The position numbers and the translations under genes are program-made. Under the pieces are notes generated by a model that did not search any database, was not told where the DNA came from, and was given only the letters and a program-made list of their open reading frames with translations. Below are positions 25,588 to 33,253 of a DNA stretch of 61,561 nucleotides, one piece after another. Where the stretch lies: positions 1 through 61,561 of the forward strand of contig JAPPLK010000024.1 of NCBI GenBank assembly GCA_028819435.1. Direction: 5' to 3'. Position 1 is the first letter of the stretch; each line of letters opens with the position of its first letter. This DNA comes from Nitrospira sp. GTDB lineage: Bacteria; Nitrospirota; Nitrospiria; Nitrospirales; UBA8639.

Positions 25588-25762
25588 GCGTGTACGACCT
25601 TCTGCTCACTGACTCCCTCTCCCCCGGAGGGAGAGAGCATGCGGGTGGGGTAGAGTGGTCCGGTTCCTTTCTCTACCTCCCCTTCGCCCCTCCTTACAAA
25701 GGAGGGGAAAGGAAAGGTAAACGACACTCCCTCTCCCTGCCGAATGTGTCTCATGCGTGCAC
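25571..25762. repeat. Repeat block inserted between trpD2-like gene and cysD, with 25-bp duplication
   Basis: Copies of TGCCGAA-(2)-TGTCTCATGCGTGYAC at 25571-25595 and 25738-25762 (22 of 25 identical) flank 142 bp of dispersed repeats. Those repeats are a CCCTCTCC-GGAGGGAGAG unit near 25614-25640 and a CCCCTCCTTACAAAGGAGGGG unit near 25686-25708. The layout looks like insertion with duplication of the cysD start region. Confidence 0.65.
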
Positions 25763-26980
25763 TCCGACTCCCTCTCCCCTGGAGGGAGAGGGCTGGGGTG
25801 AGGGGGGATTCATCGTCGAGATCTGTCCTGCGCTTTCAAGGGTCGCCGGGTTTGCAGCAAGATCCGCCAGTTTTTGCGCAGCCGCGCCGGAGTCCAATGC
25901 CTTTTTCGCCAACGGCACGCCTTCGGCGATGGACGGGGCCTTCCCTCCGGCATACAGGAACATGGCTGCGTTGTAGACGACCCAATCGCGGAATTGGGCC
26001 TGTCCTCCTTGTCCTGAGCGCCCTTCGACTTCGCTCATGCTACGCTCAGGACGAACGGAGGGAGAAGCCGTTGGCCTTGAGCCTTGGTTGTTCAGGGTGC
26101 GCTTAATCATCTCCGCCTCTAGTGCTGGGATTTCTTTGGGAGAGGCATGCTCCGAACTGTGAGTGGGCTGGGGTACTACGGCCATGTGCTGGAACGAGCC
26201 CGGGGATAGACGAACGTCCTCGGGTTTGAGCGACAAGGGGGTCACGCGGTTGTCACGCAGTTCGCGCATGGTCGTCAGGGTCGTCATCGAGAGTTCGGGA
26301 AATCCTTCCACCCCCTGAAACACCAGGAGCCTGCGCCCACCGATCATATTCACGACTTCCGGGATCTTTTCGAGGTACGGCGGATGAGCCACCCCCACCA
26401 CTTGCGAGTGCGCACGCATGGGATTGAGCAGCCGGGCGACCTGATGGAACAGGTTTTGAGCCCCCAGTTGTTCGCGCAATGCCAGTAACCCGGCCAAGGG
26501 AGGGTGATACAGCGCGAGGTCCAGGTACGCGAAGCCTTCGTTTTGCAACACCTCGGCAAGATCATCTCCCTGCAACGCGGCGGGAATGCCCAGTTGCTCC
26601 AATACCCGGGGAAGGTCGGAGGACACCGTGGGATTGTCGACGCCGTGAAACAGGATGGCGGCCCCGGCTGAGGCGGCGACGATGGCTGCGGGCAGGCATA
26701 CGTGATGCGTATTGTGCTTTTCGGCATAGACCGGCACGTCCACCACGTTGAGACCGGCCGGCGCGGCGATCGGCGCAACGTAGCTGCGCGTGGCCGCGGT
26801 GAACGAGGCTAATTCCGTCACGCCTTCCAACTTGATCCGCATGGCCATCAGGAACGCCCCGGTCTGATAGGGAGTGGCGTTGCCCTCGATCATGGCCCGG
26901 GAGGCCTGTTTGGCTTCGTCCCACGAGAGGTCTCTGACCCCGCGTTGCCCTTTTCCGATTTTGGTGATGAATTGGTGCAT
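25751..26980 (-). CDS. TrpD2/YbiB-like anthranilate phosphoribosyltransferase-family protein
   Basis: The 409-residue protein has the TrpD fold: an N-terminal helical domain (AKQASRAMIEGNATPYQTGAFLMAMRIKLE) and a Rossmann-like core. The diphosphate-binding GTGGD loop is replaced (VPVYAEKHNTHHV) and KHGNRS reads FHGVDNPTVSS. It therefore resembles the TrpD2/YbiB group rather than a true anthranilate enzyme. Between ~residues 305-328 a repeat-encoded segment interrupts the domain, and the last ~15 residues ([16 protein letters not shown]) come from another repeat. It sits in the sulfate operon; its role there is unknown. Confidence 0.8.
   Translation of the reverse strand: MHQFITKIGKGQRGVRDLSWDEAKQASRAMIEGNATPYQTGAFLMAMRIKLEGVTELASFTAATRSYVAPIAAPAGLNVVDVPVYAEKHNTHHVCLPAAIVAASAGAAILFHGVDNPTVSSDLPRVLEQLGIPAALQGDDLAEVLQNEGFAYLDLALYHPPLAGLLALREQLGAQNLFHQVARLLNPMRAHSQVVGVAHPPYLEKIPEVVNMIGGRRLLVFQGVEGFPELSMTTLTTMRELRDNRVTPLSLKPEDVRLSPGSFQHMAVVPQPTHSSEHASPKEIPALEAEMIKRTLNNQGSRPTASPSVRPERSMSEVEGRSGQGGQAQFRDWVVYNAAMFLYAGGKAPSIAEGVPLAKKALDSGAAAQKLADLAANPATLESAGQISTMNPPSPQPSPSRGEGVGVHA
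25997..26062. repeat. Dispersed repeat inside the trpD2-like gene
   Basis: TGTCCTGAGCG-CCTTCGACTTCG-GCTACGCTCAGGACGAACGG is the inverted CTGAGC/GCTCAG repeat family. It is inserted in frame here and recurs at 23105-23165, 30870-30925, 48915-49025 and 50885-50912. Confidence 0.7.
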
Positions 26981-27050
26981 CAGCAGTGTCTATGGTGTGT
27001 GAAATTCAGTGTGGTGGTTGGTCTACAGTGCTTGTTGTTCGGGAAGATGG

Positions 27051-27755
27051 TTATTGGTGCAGCCCACATTCGGTTTTTTCAAGAGTCTGCCATCGCCCTG
27101 ACCGCGGATCAGCACCCGGCTGAACCGGTGACGTGCAGTGCGTGCATCCGATGCTGGGATAGTCCTGGTCATGAAGCGCATTGTACGGCACGTCATGCGT
27201 CCTGATGTAGGCCCACACCTGATCGTTGGTCCAGGCTGCCAGGGGATTGAACTTGACGAGACCGAACCTGGCGTCCCATTCAACCAGTCCCGCGGTAGCG
27301 CGCGTGGGCGACTGGTCGCGACGAATGCCGGTTACCCATGCGGAGTAGTTCTTCAAAACCCCGGTCAACGGCTCGACTTTCCGGATTCGGCAGCATTCAT
27401 CCGGCTGCCGGACCCATAACAGGTCTCCGAACTGCTTCGCTTGTTCCGTGGGCGTGAGCGCCGGCGCGACGCGAATCACCTGCTCGGGAGAAACCTTGTA
27501 TCGGTCGATCAGGCGGTCACGCACGGCGTAGGTTTCCGGAAAGAGGAAATCCGTGTCCAGGTAAAACAGCGAAGCTTGAGGGTTGAGGCGGTGCATCATG
27601 TCCCAGAGCACCACGTCCTCCGCGCCAAAACTGCACGCCAACACGATCCTGGGGAAAAACCGTTCCAAGGCATAAGCCAGGATCTCTTGCGGCGATTCGC
27701 CTGCAAAGCGTTGGTTCAGCTCCTGGATCGTTCCTGTTGAAAGATTCGCTTGCAC
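27051..27755 (-). CDS. cysH: APS reductase ([4Fe-4S] CysH type)
   Basis: CysH reduces activated sulfate to sulfite with thioredoxin. The 234-residue protein carries the cluster motif of the APS-using branch: CC at 121-122 and CxxC at 204-207. The catalytic cysteine is C230 (ECGLH). PAPS-specific CysH lacks the cluster cysteines, so this enzyme most likely accepts APS directly. That makes an APS kinase unnecessary and fits the degenerate kinase domain of the downstream CysNC. It starts three bases after the sulfite reductase gene. Confidence 0.93.
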   Translation of the reverse strand: MQANLSTGTIQELNQRFAGESPQEILAYALERFFPRIVLACSFGAEDVVLWDMMHRLNPQASLFYLDTDFLFPETYAVRDRLIDRYKVSPEQVIRVAPALTPTEQAKQFGDLLWVRQPDECCRIRKVEPLTGVLKNYSAWVTGIRRDQSPTRATAGLVEWDARFGLVKFNPLAAWTNDQVWAYIRTHDVPYNALHDQDYPSIGCTHCTSPVQPGADPRSGRWQTLEKTECGLHQ

Positions 27756-27758
27756 GGC

Positions 27759-30230
27759 CTAACCTTCGACCTTCTCCACCAGTACCTTAAAATGCTGCTC
27801 ATCGGCTTCCAAGGGATCCTCGCCGAGGACCTTGTGGCCGTCGTTGCGCAGACTCATGGGCACGTTCTGAATGGGCTCTCCGGCATCCAGCCAGACTTCC
27901 AATCGTTCACCCTCGTCCATCATTTCCAATTTCAACTTGGTTTTGACGTAATTCAGCGGGCACATGACCCCTCGAAGATCCAGCACGGTCACATCCTGCG
28001 CGGGTTCGCTTTGCGCGGCGGACTCCGCCGGGGCCGGTTCTGGCGCGACTTGGCTTTCTTCGGCGAGCCCGAGCTTGAGATCCTCGCCGACGGCTTCGGT
28101 TAATTTCCGGCAATGTTCCACGAACCCTTTGGCGAAGGCCATTTTTTGGTTGGTGAATTCAGCGGAGTTGTTTTTGGTGCCCAAGTCGCTGACGGTCCGG
28201 GCCAACCCCCGATACGTTTGCGGAATGAGCCCGTTCTGCCGGTCAGCGAACTGATCGAATTCCGCCAGCGTGTCGGCATCGGTGTTCGGATCAATGCCCT
28301 CGGTCACGAGCAGGGCCTTGGCTCCGGCCACCACGGCGCGATAGGACTTGTTGATGGCCATGGCGTACTGATGTTTCCCGGCCAGGATGCGGGCTTGATA
28401 CAGTTCCTGCTCGGCTTCCAGGATCCGGTTGTCGATCATCTCGATGGCGCCGCCGGCGCATTCACCGGGTCCGAGGTCTTCGAGTGTGAATTCCTCTTCC
28501 GCTTCCCAGTCGAAGTAGTACGAGGGGTCGTCGTCAAAGGACGGCAGAATGGAATGGCCGATCAGTTCTTCCTTGAGCGCGTTCTTGCCCGTCCGCTTGA
28601 GAAAGGTGTGCAGGCTTTCGCCCTCCTGGCGGTCCCGTCGATACACGTCGAGCAAGTGCGACACCGCGGCAGGCACGTTCTTGGCCGGAAGTTTGATCGT
28701 CATGTGTCCGACTTCCGCGGTGCCGTTGACCCGTCCCCCGAGATGCAGTTCGTACACCGGGGCGATGTGATCCCCCACGCGTTTGCCGACCCCGTGCAGC
28801 CCGATGGTCGAGATATGATGCTGGGCACACGAATTATGACAGCCGCTGATATGGATCGTAGTCCCTTTCAAGTCCTCGGGAACCTGGCCGGGCGGAAAGA
28901 CTTCCGCTAAGGCGCGGGCCACGCCCTTGGATGAGGTGATGCCCAGACCGCAGGTATCGGTCCCCGGGCAGGCCACGATGTCCTCGGTTTTATTCGCCCC
29001 GGTTTGCGCCAGCCCGTGGGCGTTCAATTCTTCGTGAAAGGCCTCAAGCTGTTCATCGGCCACCCAGCGAATAATCAGGTTCTGCCCGATCGTGGTGCGC
29101 ACGTTGCCGTTGGAATAGCGTTCGGCCAGATCAGCCACGACCAGCATTTGCCCGGCAGTGATGTCGCCCGTCGGCAGTCGCAGCACGGCTGCGGAAAAAC
29201 CGTCCTGCCGTTGCTTCACCACGTTGGTACGTCTCCACGTGGCGAACGGCGAGGTCGGTGCTCCCTCAGGGTGACCGCCATTGCCGTTGCCTCCATTCTT
29301 CGCCGGCATGATGAGGGGAGCCGGGTCGGCGTGAGGGAGGAGTTTCATCGGCGGATGCGCGGGCTTGGCGCCGAACATCTCTTCATAGGCAGCTTCCCAC
29401 CGGCGCTTAAATTCTTCAAATCCCAGCTTCTCGATCACGAACTTCATGCGGGCCTTGCTACGGTTTTTCCGGTTACCCAGGTTGTCGAAGACCTTGATGA
29501 CGGCTTCGATGGACGGGATCAGGTCATCCATGGGCACGAATTCCCGGAGCAGGTGCGCAATGCGCGGGGCCGCGCCCAATCCGCCTCCGACCACCATGCG
29601 GAATCCGATCGTGCCGTCTTCGGCCTTCTTCGCCAGCAAGCCGACGTCGTGGATGGGCGTCATGGCGCAATCGTGATTACAGCCGGAAAACGCAATCTTG
29701 AATTTGCGCGGCAGGCTCTGGTTGAGCGGGTTGCGCAGCAGGTGTCGCGCCACGGTGTTCGCGTAGGGGGTGACATCAAAGACCTCGCCCTGGCAGACAC
29801 CAGCCAGGTGGCAGGCCGTGACGTTGCGGACGGTGTTGGCGCAGGCTTCGCGTGTGGTGAGTCCCACTTCTTCGAGTTTGCGCATGACCGTGCTGACCTG
29901 CGGCAGGGGCACGAAGTGCAATTGAATATCCTGCCTGGTCGTCACGTGGCCGACGCCCGTGGCATAGGTCTCGGCGAGTTCGGCAACGCGACGTACCTGG
30001 TTGGACGTCATCCCGCCAAAAGGAATTTTGATGCGCACCATTTGCACGTCCGCCTGCCGCTGGCCATAGATGCCATATTGCAACCGGAACGGCTTGAAGA
30101 GATCCAACGTGACGTCACCGGCCTGTAGCCGTTTGACCTCATCTTCAAACGTTTCGATTTCTTCTTGAATTTCTTGAGGGATGGGGAGGGTATGAATTTC
30201 AGGAAACGTGGTGGAACGGCCCGTGCTCAT
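27759..30230 (-). CDS. Siroheme sulfite (nitrite/sulfite) reductase fused to helical and TusA domains
   Basis: Residues ~1-590 are a duplicated nitrite/sulfite reductase with siroheme-[4Fe-4S] motifs in both halves: C140-x5-C146 with C184-x3-C188, and C421-x5-C427 with C464-x3-C468. E. coli CysI keeps only the second set. A helical domain (~600-715, AINKSYRAVVAGAKALL) resembles HEPN folds. An Ala/Pro/Glu linker leads to a TusA sulfur-carrier domain (~746-823, LDLRGVMCPLNYVKTKLKLE, with the carrier Cys in MCPL). It should reduce sulfite to sulfide in the cytoplasm, possibly handing sulfur to its own TusA. The gene order with cysH supports an assimilatory role. Confidence 0.9.
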   Translation of the reverse strand: MSTGRSTTFPEIHTLPIPQEIQEEIETFEDEVKRLQAGDVTLDLFKPFRLQYGIYGQRQADVQMVRIKIPFGGMTSNQVRRVAELAETYATGVGHVTTRQDIQLHFVPLPQVSTVMRKLEEVGLTTREACANTVRNVTACHLAGVCQGEVFDVTPYANTVARHLLRNPLNQSLPRKFKIAFSGCNHDCAMTPIHDVGLLAKKAEDGTIGFRMVVGGGLGAAPRIAHLLREFVPMDDLIPSIEAVIKVFDNLGNRKNRSKARMKFVIEKLGFEEFKRRWEAAYEEMFGAKPAHPPMKLLPHADPAPLIMPAKNGGNGNGGHPEGAPTSPFATWRRTNVVKQRQDGFSAAVLRLPTGDITAGQMLVVADLAERYSNGNVRTTIGQNLIIRWVADEQLEAFHEELNAHGLAQTGANKTEDIVACPGTDTCGLGITSSKGVARALAEVFPPGQVPEDLKGTTIHISGCHNSCAQHHISTIGLHGVGKRVGDHIAPVYELHLGGRVNGTAEVGHMTIKLPAKNVPAAVSHLLDVYRRDRQEGESLHTFLKRTGKNALKEELIGHSILPSFDDDPSYYFDWEAEEEFTLEDLGPGECAGGAIEMIDNRILEAEQELYQARILAGKHQYAMAINKSYRAVVAGAKALLVTEGIDPNTDADTLAEFDQFADRQNGLIPQTYRGLARTVSDLGTKNNSAEFTNQKMAFAKGFVEHCRKLTEAVGEDLKLGLAEESQVAPEPAPAESAAQSEPAQDVTVLDLRGVMCPLNYVKTKLKLEMMDEGERLEVWLDAGEPIQNVPMSLRNDGHKVLGEDPLEADEQHFKVLVEKVEG

Positions 30231-30272
30231 GATGTGCCTCCGGATGAAATGGGGAATGTGCTCTCAACACCG

Positions 30273-30728
30273 TTAGATGTGGTACATTGGCGCTCGTTTT
30301 TGTTCGAGCTCCGTATATTGTTCAATCAGGGATTGCAGCGTGACCGAATTCAAAATTTCCCGTTCGGCCTGGTACACGCGATCCCAGAGTCTCGATAATA
30401 ACGCCTCGCGATGGGGAGGCCGCAAGGCGTTCCCATTGGTCCCGGCCTCCCGCGTGTCCGGCTCGGCTTGGCCGTTCATCGTTTCGACGATGGTGGCCAG
30501 GGACACGTCCGATGGGGGTTGTCGCAACACGTATCCTCCCTGTGGCCCCCTGATGCTGTCAACAATGCCGCCTTGCTTCAAGGCGTGCAGCACCTGTTCG
30601 ATAAAACGTGGAGGGATGGTTTGCCGGCGGGCGATCGTCCTGGCCTGCACCGGACCCTCTCCATATCGCAACGCGAGATCCAACGTCACAAAAATCGCAT
30701 ACGTCACTTTCAACGGGACCTTCAGCAT
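30273..30728 (-). CDS. Rrf2-family regulator (CymR-like, no cysteines)
   Basis: A 151-residue Rrf2 protein: winged helix (PVQARTIARRQTIPPRFIEQVLHALKQGGIVDSIRGPQGGYVL) and dimerisation helix (REILNSVTLQSLIEQYTELE). It contains no cysteine, so it cannot bind an IscR-type Fe-S cluster and is closer to CymR-like sulfur regulators. It is the first gene of the sulfate operon, 42 bp before the sulfite reductase. It lies behind a consensus promoter with an inverted repeat over the start site, which suggests autoregulation of the operon in response to sulfur or cysteine status. Confidence 0.88.
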   Translation of the reverse strand: MLKVPLKVTYAIFVTLDLALRYGEGPVQARTIARRQTIPPRFIEQVLHALKQGGIVDSIRGPQGGYVLRQPPSDVSLATIVETMNGQAEPDTREAGTNGNALRPPHREALLSRLWDRVYQAEREILNSVTLQSLIEQYTELEQKRAPMYHI

Positions 30729-30740
30729 CTCAATTCATAC

Positions 30741-30756
30741 ATTTCCGATAGGAATT
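30741..30756 (-). promoter_or_regulatory. Dyad operator candidate at sulfate operon start site
   Basis: On the minus strand AATTCC-TATC-GGAAAT is a near-perfect dyad starting about six bases after the -10 box. It covers the expected transcription start, a typical repressor site. The Rrf2 protein encoded directly downstream is the likely binder. Confidence 0.5.
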
Positions 30757-30761
30757 GTAGA

Positions 30762-30790
30762 ATTATAGAAATTCACCCATGCCGTGTCAA
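30762..30790 (-). promoter_or_regulatory. Consensus sigma-70 promoter of the sulfate operon
   Basis: On the minus strand TTGACA and TATAAT are both perfect hexamers and are separated by exactly 17 bases, 34 bp upstream of the rrf2 ATG. Confidence 0.8.
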
Positions 30791-30814
30791 TACCAAGTTG
30801 GATAGAACACTCTC

Positions 30815-30950
30815 TCTGCTGTAGGGACAGGCCCCTGTGCCTGTCCGCTGCCGTCTCTTGAGTGGTCATCCTGAGCTTGTCCTGCCTGTCCTGATCCTTC
30901 GACTTCGCGCTGCCGCGCTACGCTCAGGATGAACGGAGGGGGCGCCGGTC
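30815..30950. repeat. Dispersed repeats (GTAGGGACAGGCCC and CTGAGC/GCTCAG families)
   Basis: TAGGGACAGGCCCCTGTGCCTGTC and CCTGTCCTGATCCTTCGACTTCG-GCTACGCTCAGGATGAACGG fill most of the gap between rrf2 and the glycosyltransferase pair. No gene is seen. Confidence 0.65.
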
Positions 30951-30964
30951 AGTACACGCGCCGG

Positions 30965-31750
30965 TTATTCAGGCGACGAGTTTCCGTGCCGTTGGATCAA
31001 CGTGTGCAGCACGTTGCTTGTTCGGGTAGACAACGTCTTTTTGTCGGCGTTTTCGTGCAGGAAGGCTTGCACGTCGTCGAACGTATCGAGATCGCGTTCG
31101 GGGTCCAGCAACCCGACAACCAGCCCCGCCCGGTCGGCGCGGGCCCGGCTTTGAGCGAGTACCTCGCTGGTTGACCAGGGAATATCGGCGAAGAGCGCGG
31201 GTACGGGGTGTTTGGCTCCCACCAGGTAATAGCCGCCGTCTGCCGTAGGCCCCAACACCACGTCCGTGGTCTGCAAGAGCGCGTTCGCGCGCTCATAGTG
31301 CCGGGCGGCCAAGTTGGGAACGTCCGTCCCGACAAGCAAGGCATGCGCGTACCCGCGGTTGAACGCGGTCGTGAGCGCATGATCCATGCGCTGTCCGAGA
31401 TCCGCGCCTACCTGATCGTACAAACGGATACGATGCCGGGCTGCCAGTGTTTGAAAAAACGGGTGGTCCATACTTGGCGAGCAGGCCAGGAATATATCGA
31501 ACCTCCGTAGCGAACGGGTACGTTCCACGGCATCCATGACCAGACTCCCGTGCAGGCTCGCCGCCTCATCAGGTGTCAGGGGCGGGCACATGCGCGTCTT
31601 CACTTCGCCGGGGACCGGCGCCTTGGCAAAAATAATAATCGTACCTTCGACAGGCACAGGACGTCGTCCTGCAGCGCGCCCCGAAGACGCGCCGCCGCTC
31701 CGTTTGCGGCGACCCCGACGCGATGGGCCGGCGTTACCTGATCGTGCCAT
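30965..31750 (-). CDS. DUF2064/TIGR04282-type glycosyltransferase
   Basis: A 261-residue GT-A-like protein of the DUF2064 family (TIGR04282). After a basic N-terminal extension (RRGRRKRSGG) the catalytic fold starts at TIIIFAKAPVPGEVKTRM. DVPNL and VVLGPTADGGYYLVG are family motifs. TIGR04282 and TIGR04283 proteins are named for arsenosugar biosynthesis, usually beside arsS. No arsS is visible here, so the real product may be another glycoconjugate. It overlaps the upstream glycosyltransferase gene by 17 bases, so the two likely act together. Confidence 0.85.
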   Translation of the reverse strand: MARSGNAGPSRRGRRKRSGGASSGRAAGRRPVPVEGTIIIFAKAPVPGEVKTRMCPPLTPDEAASLHGSLVMDAVERTRSLRRFDIFLACSPSMDHPFFQTLAARHRIRLYDQVGADLGQRMDHALTTAFNRGYAHALLVGTDVPNLAARHYERANALLQTTDVVLGPTADGGYYLVGAKHPVPALFADIPWSTSEVLAQSRARADRAGLVVGLLDPERDLDTFDDVQAFLHENADKKTLSTRTSNVLHTLIQRHGNSSPE

Positions 31751-32438
31751 ACCAATGCTGCAAGATTCTGGGCGGGACGCCCATCCAGTACAAAAAGCGG
31801 AGGAGCCACATCTGCAAAATGGTGCGGAGGGTCCCCTGTTGCTGCCATCGCCGAAACGACGTGGTCACCGTGGCGCGTAAGGCTGCAAAGGATCCCATGC
31901 GTTTGAGTCGCCGCGTCAACTCGATATCTTCCATCAGGGGGACGTCGGCAAACCCGCCCAGGTCGTCGAACGCGGAACGACGGACGAACAAGGCCTGATC
32001 CCCCGTGGCGATGCCCGACCATCGCGAGCGCCAATTGATCAGGCGGCTGATCAACCACGCCCACCCGCGATCGTCCTCGAACCGGATGTCGAAACGGCCT
32101 CCCATGTACTTGGGTTTCTCCATGACGCGCTCGATCTCGGTGCGCGTCTCCGGCGGCAGGAGCGTGTCGGCGTGCAGGAACAACAGCACGTCGGAATGCG
32201 TGGCTTGGGCACCGGCATTCATTTGCCTGGCGCGCCCCTGCTCCGCGACCATCACCTTCGCGGGGCGCAGGCTGAGCCCCTGCAACTGACCCTGCGCAAT
32301 GGACACCGTCTGGTCCCGGCTCCCGCCGTCCACGAGCACGACTTCATCGAAACGCAACTGTCGCAACGAAAGCAGCGTCCGCGACAGCACGCGTTCCTCG
32401 TTCAAGGTGGGAATCACAACGGCAATGGAGGTAGACAT
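31734..32438 (-). CDS. TIGR04283-type glycosyltransferase (GT2)
   Basis: A 234-residue family-2 glycosyltransferase: IAVVIPTLNEERVLSRTL start, nucleotide-binding DGGSRDQT, metal-binding FLHADTLLP, and a late RSAFDDLGGFADVPLMEDIELTRRL segment. This combination is the TIGR04283 arsenosugar-type subfamily. It is first of a two-gene unit with the overlapping DUF2064 protein. The short C-terminal hydrophobic region (FLYWMGVPPRIL) suggests membrane association. Confidence 0.88.
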   Translation of the reverse strand: MSTSIAVVIPTLNEERVLSRTLLSLRQLRFDEVVLVDGGSRDQTVSIAQGQLQGLSLRPAKVMVAEQGRARQMNAGAQATHSDVLLFLHADTLLPPETRTEIERVMEKPKYMGGRFDIRFEDDRGWAWLISRLINWRSRWSGIATGDQALFVRRSAFDDLGGFADVPLMEDIELTRRLKRMGSFAALRATVTTSFRRWQQQGTLRTILQMWLLRFLYWMGVPPRILQHWYGTIR

Positions 32439-32474
32439 GTCGCGTTAGGGTTTCTCTTGCCTCTTCCTCTTTCG

Positions 32475-32750
32475 TAGCCGCGCCATCTCATGGCGCTTGT
32501 TGTTCCTTTCCCTCACCCCAACCCTCTCCCGGAGGGAGAGGGAGCAAAAGGTGAAGACGTTGGAGTCTTGATTCCTTCTTCTGTCATCCTCGATGTTTTT
32601 TCTCCCTCTCCCCTGGAGGGAGAGGGCCGGGGTGAGGGGGACAGGGTCGTTGCCCTTTGTCTTTATAAAGAAAACAACCCTGGATCCTCGCATGCGCAAG
32701 GATGACAGACAAAAGCAAAAACAGGACCCTGGATTCCCGCGTACGCGGGA
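32475..32750. repeat. Cluster of dispersed palindromic repeats
   Basis: From left to right: GCGCCATCTCATGGCGC (about 32480), two CCCTCTCC-GGAGGGAGAGGG units (about 32511-32546 and 32604-32640), a GGATCCTCGCATGCGCAAGGATGAC unit and a TTCCCGCGTACGCGGGAA unit (about 32733-32750). No gene is visible in 32439-32776. Confidence 0.7.
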
Positions 32751-32776
32751 ATGACCGAAAGACTTCATGCGTCCCG

Positions 32777-33250
32777 CTACGACGGTTTGGAGGGTTTCAT
32801 CGGGTTCTGGAACATGAAGTAGACCACCATGGCGATGGTGCCCCAGTAAATGACGTATTTGTGCCAGAAGAGCACTTCGCCGACGTTGATGAAGGCGACG
32901 ATGCAGAAGAGGGAAAAGGCGATGACCGCATACCGGACAAAGGGAATCTTGACGGACGAATACGCCCACAGGGCCAGGCCCGCAAAATACAGGATCATGG
33001 GAAAGATGGAAATCTCCGCACCGGTGCTGGCGGACATGAAGACCTGAATGAACCCGATGAAGACCATGGCGGAGCCCACCATCTTCATGGCCACTTTCAT
33101 TTGCAGGGCTTCGTGCGCTTCCTGGTCCACGTCCGAATCCTGCCGCGGCGGACCCACCGGAATCCCGGGCACCTGCCGCTTGGGGGGCTCAGGTGGCCCG
33201 GATTGCTCGGAAACGCGGGAAGGGTCAGGCTGTTCCGTCTCGGGTGTCAT
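32777..33250 (-). CDS. Four-helix inner membrane protein of unknown function
   Basis: A 157-residue protein. The first ~50 residues are Pro/Glu-rich and soluble. Four hydrophobic segments follow (MKMVGSAMVFIGFIQVFM, ISIFPMILYFAGLALWAY, YAVIAFSLFCIVAFINV, YVIYWGTIAMVVYFMF). The ATG lies three bases after the dcd stop, so it is the last gene of a kamA-dcd operon. I recognise no family. Confidence 0.7.
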   Translation of the reverse strand: MTPETEQPDPSRVSEQSGPPEPPKRQVPGIPVGPPRQDSDVDQEAHEALQMKVAMKMVGSAMVFIGFIQVFMSASTGAEISIFPMILYFAGLALWAYSSVKIPFVRYAVIAFSLFCIVAFINVGEVLFWHKYVIYWGTIAMVVYFMFQNPMKPSKPS

Positions 33251-33253
33251 GCG

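Noticed and set aside
29004-30128. 374-codon open frame antisense to the sulfite reductase gene
   Set aside because: Shadow of a well-supported coding strand with no family features.
32445-32969. 174-codon minus-strand frame between the glycosyltransferases and the membrane protein
   Set aside because: Its translated sequence is mostly dispersed palindromic repeats (SLQGRGRK, SLRERVGVRE) and antisense membrane-protein codons.
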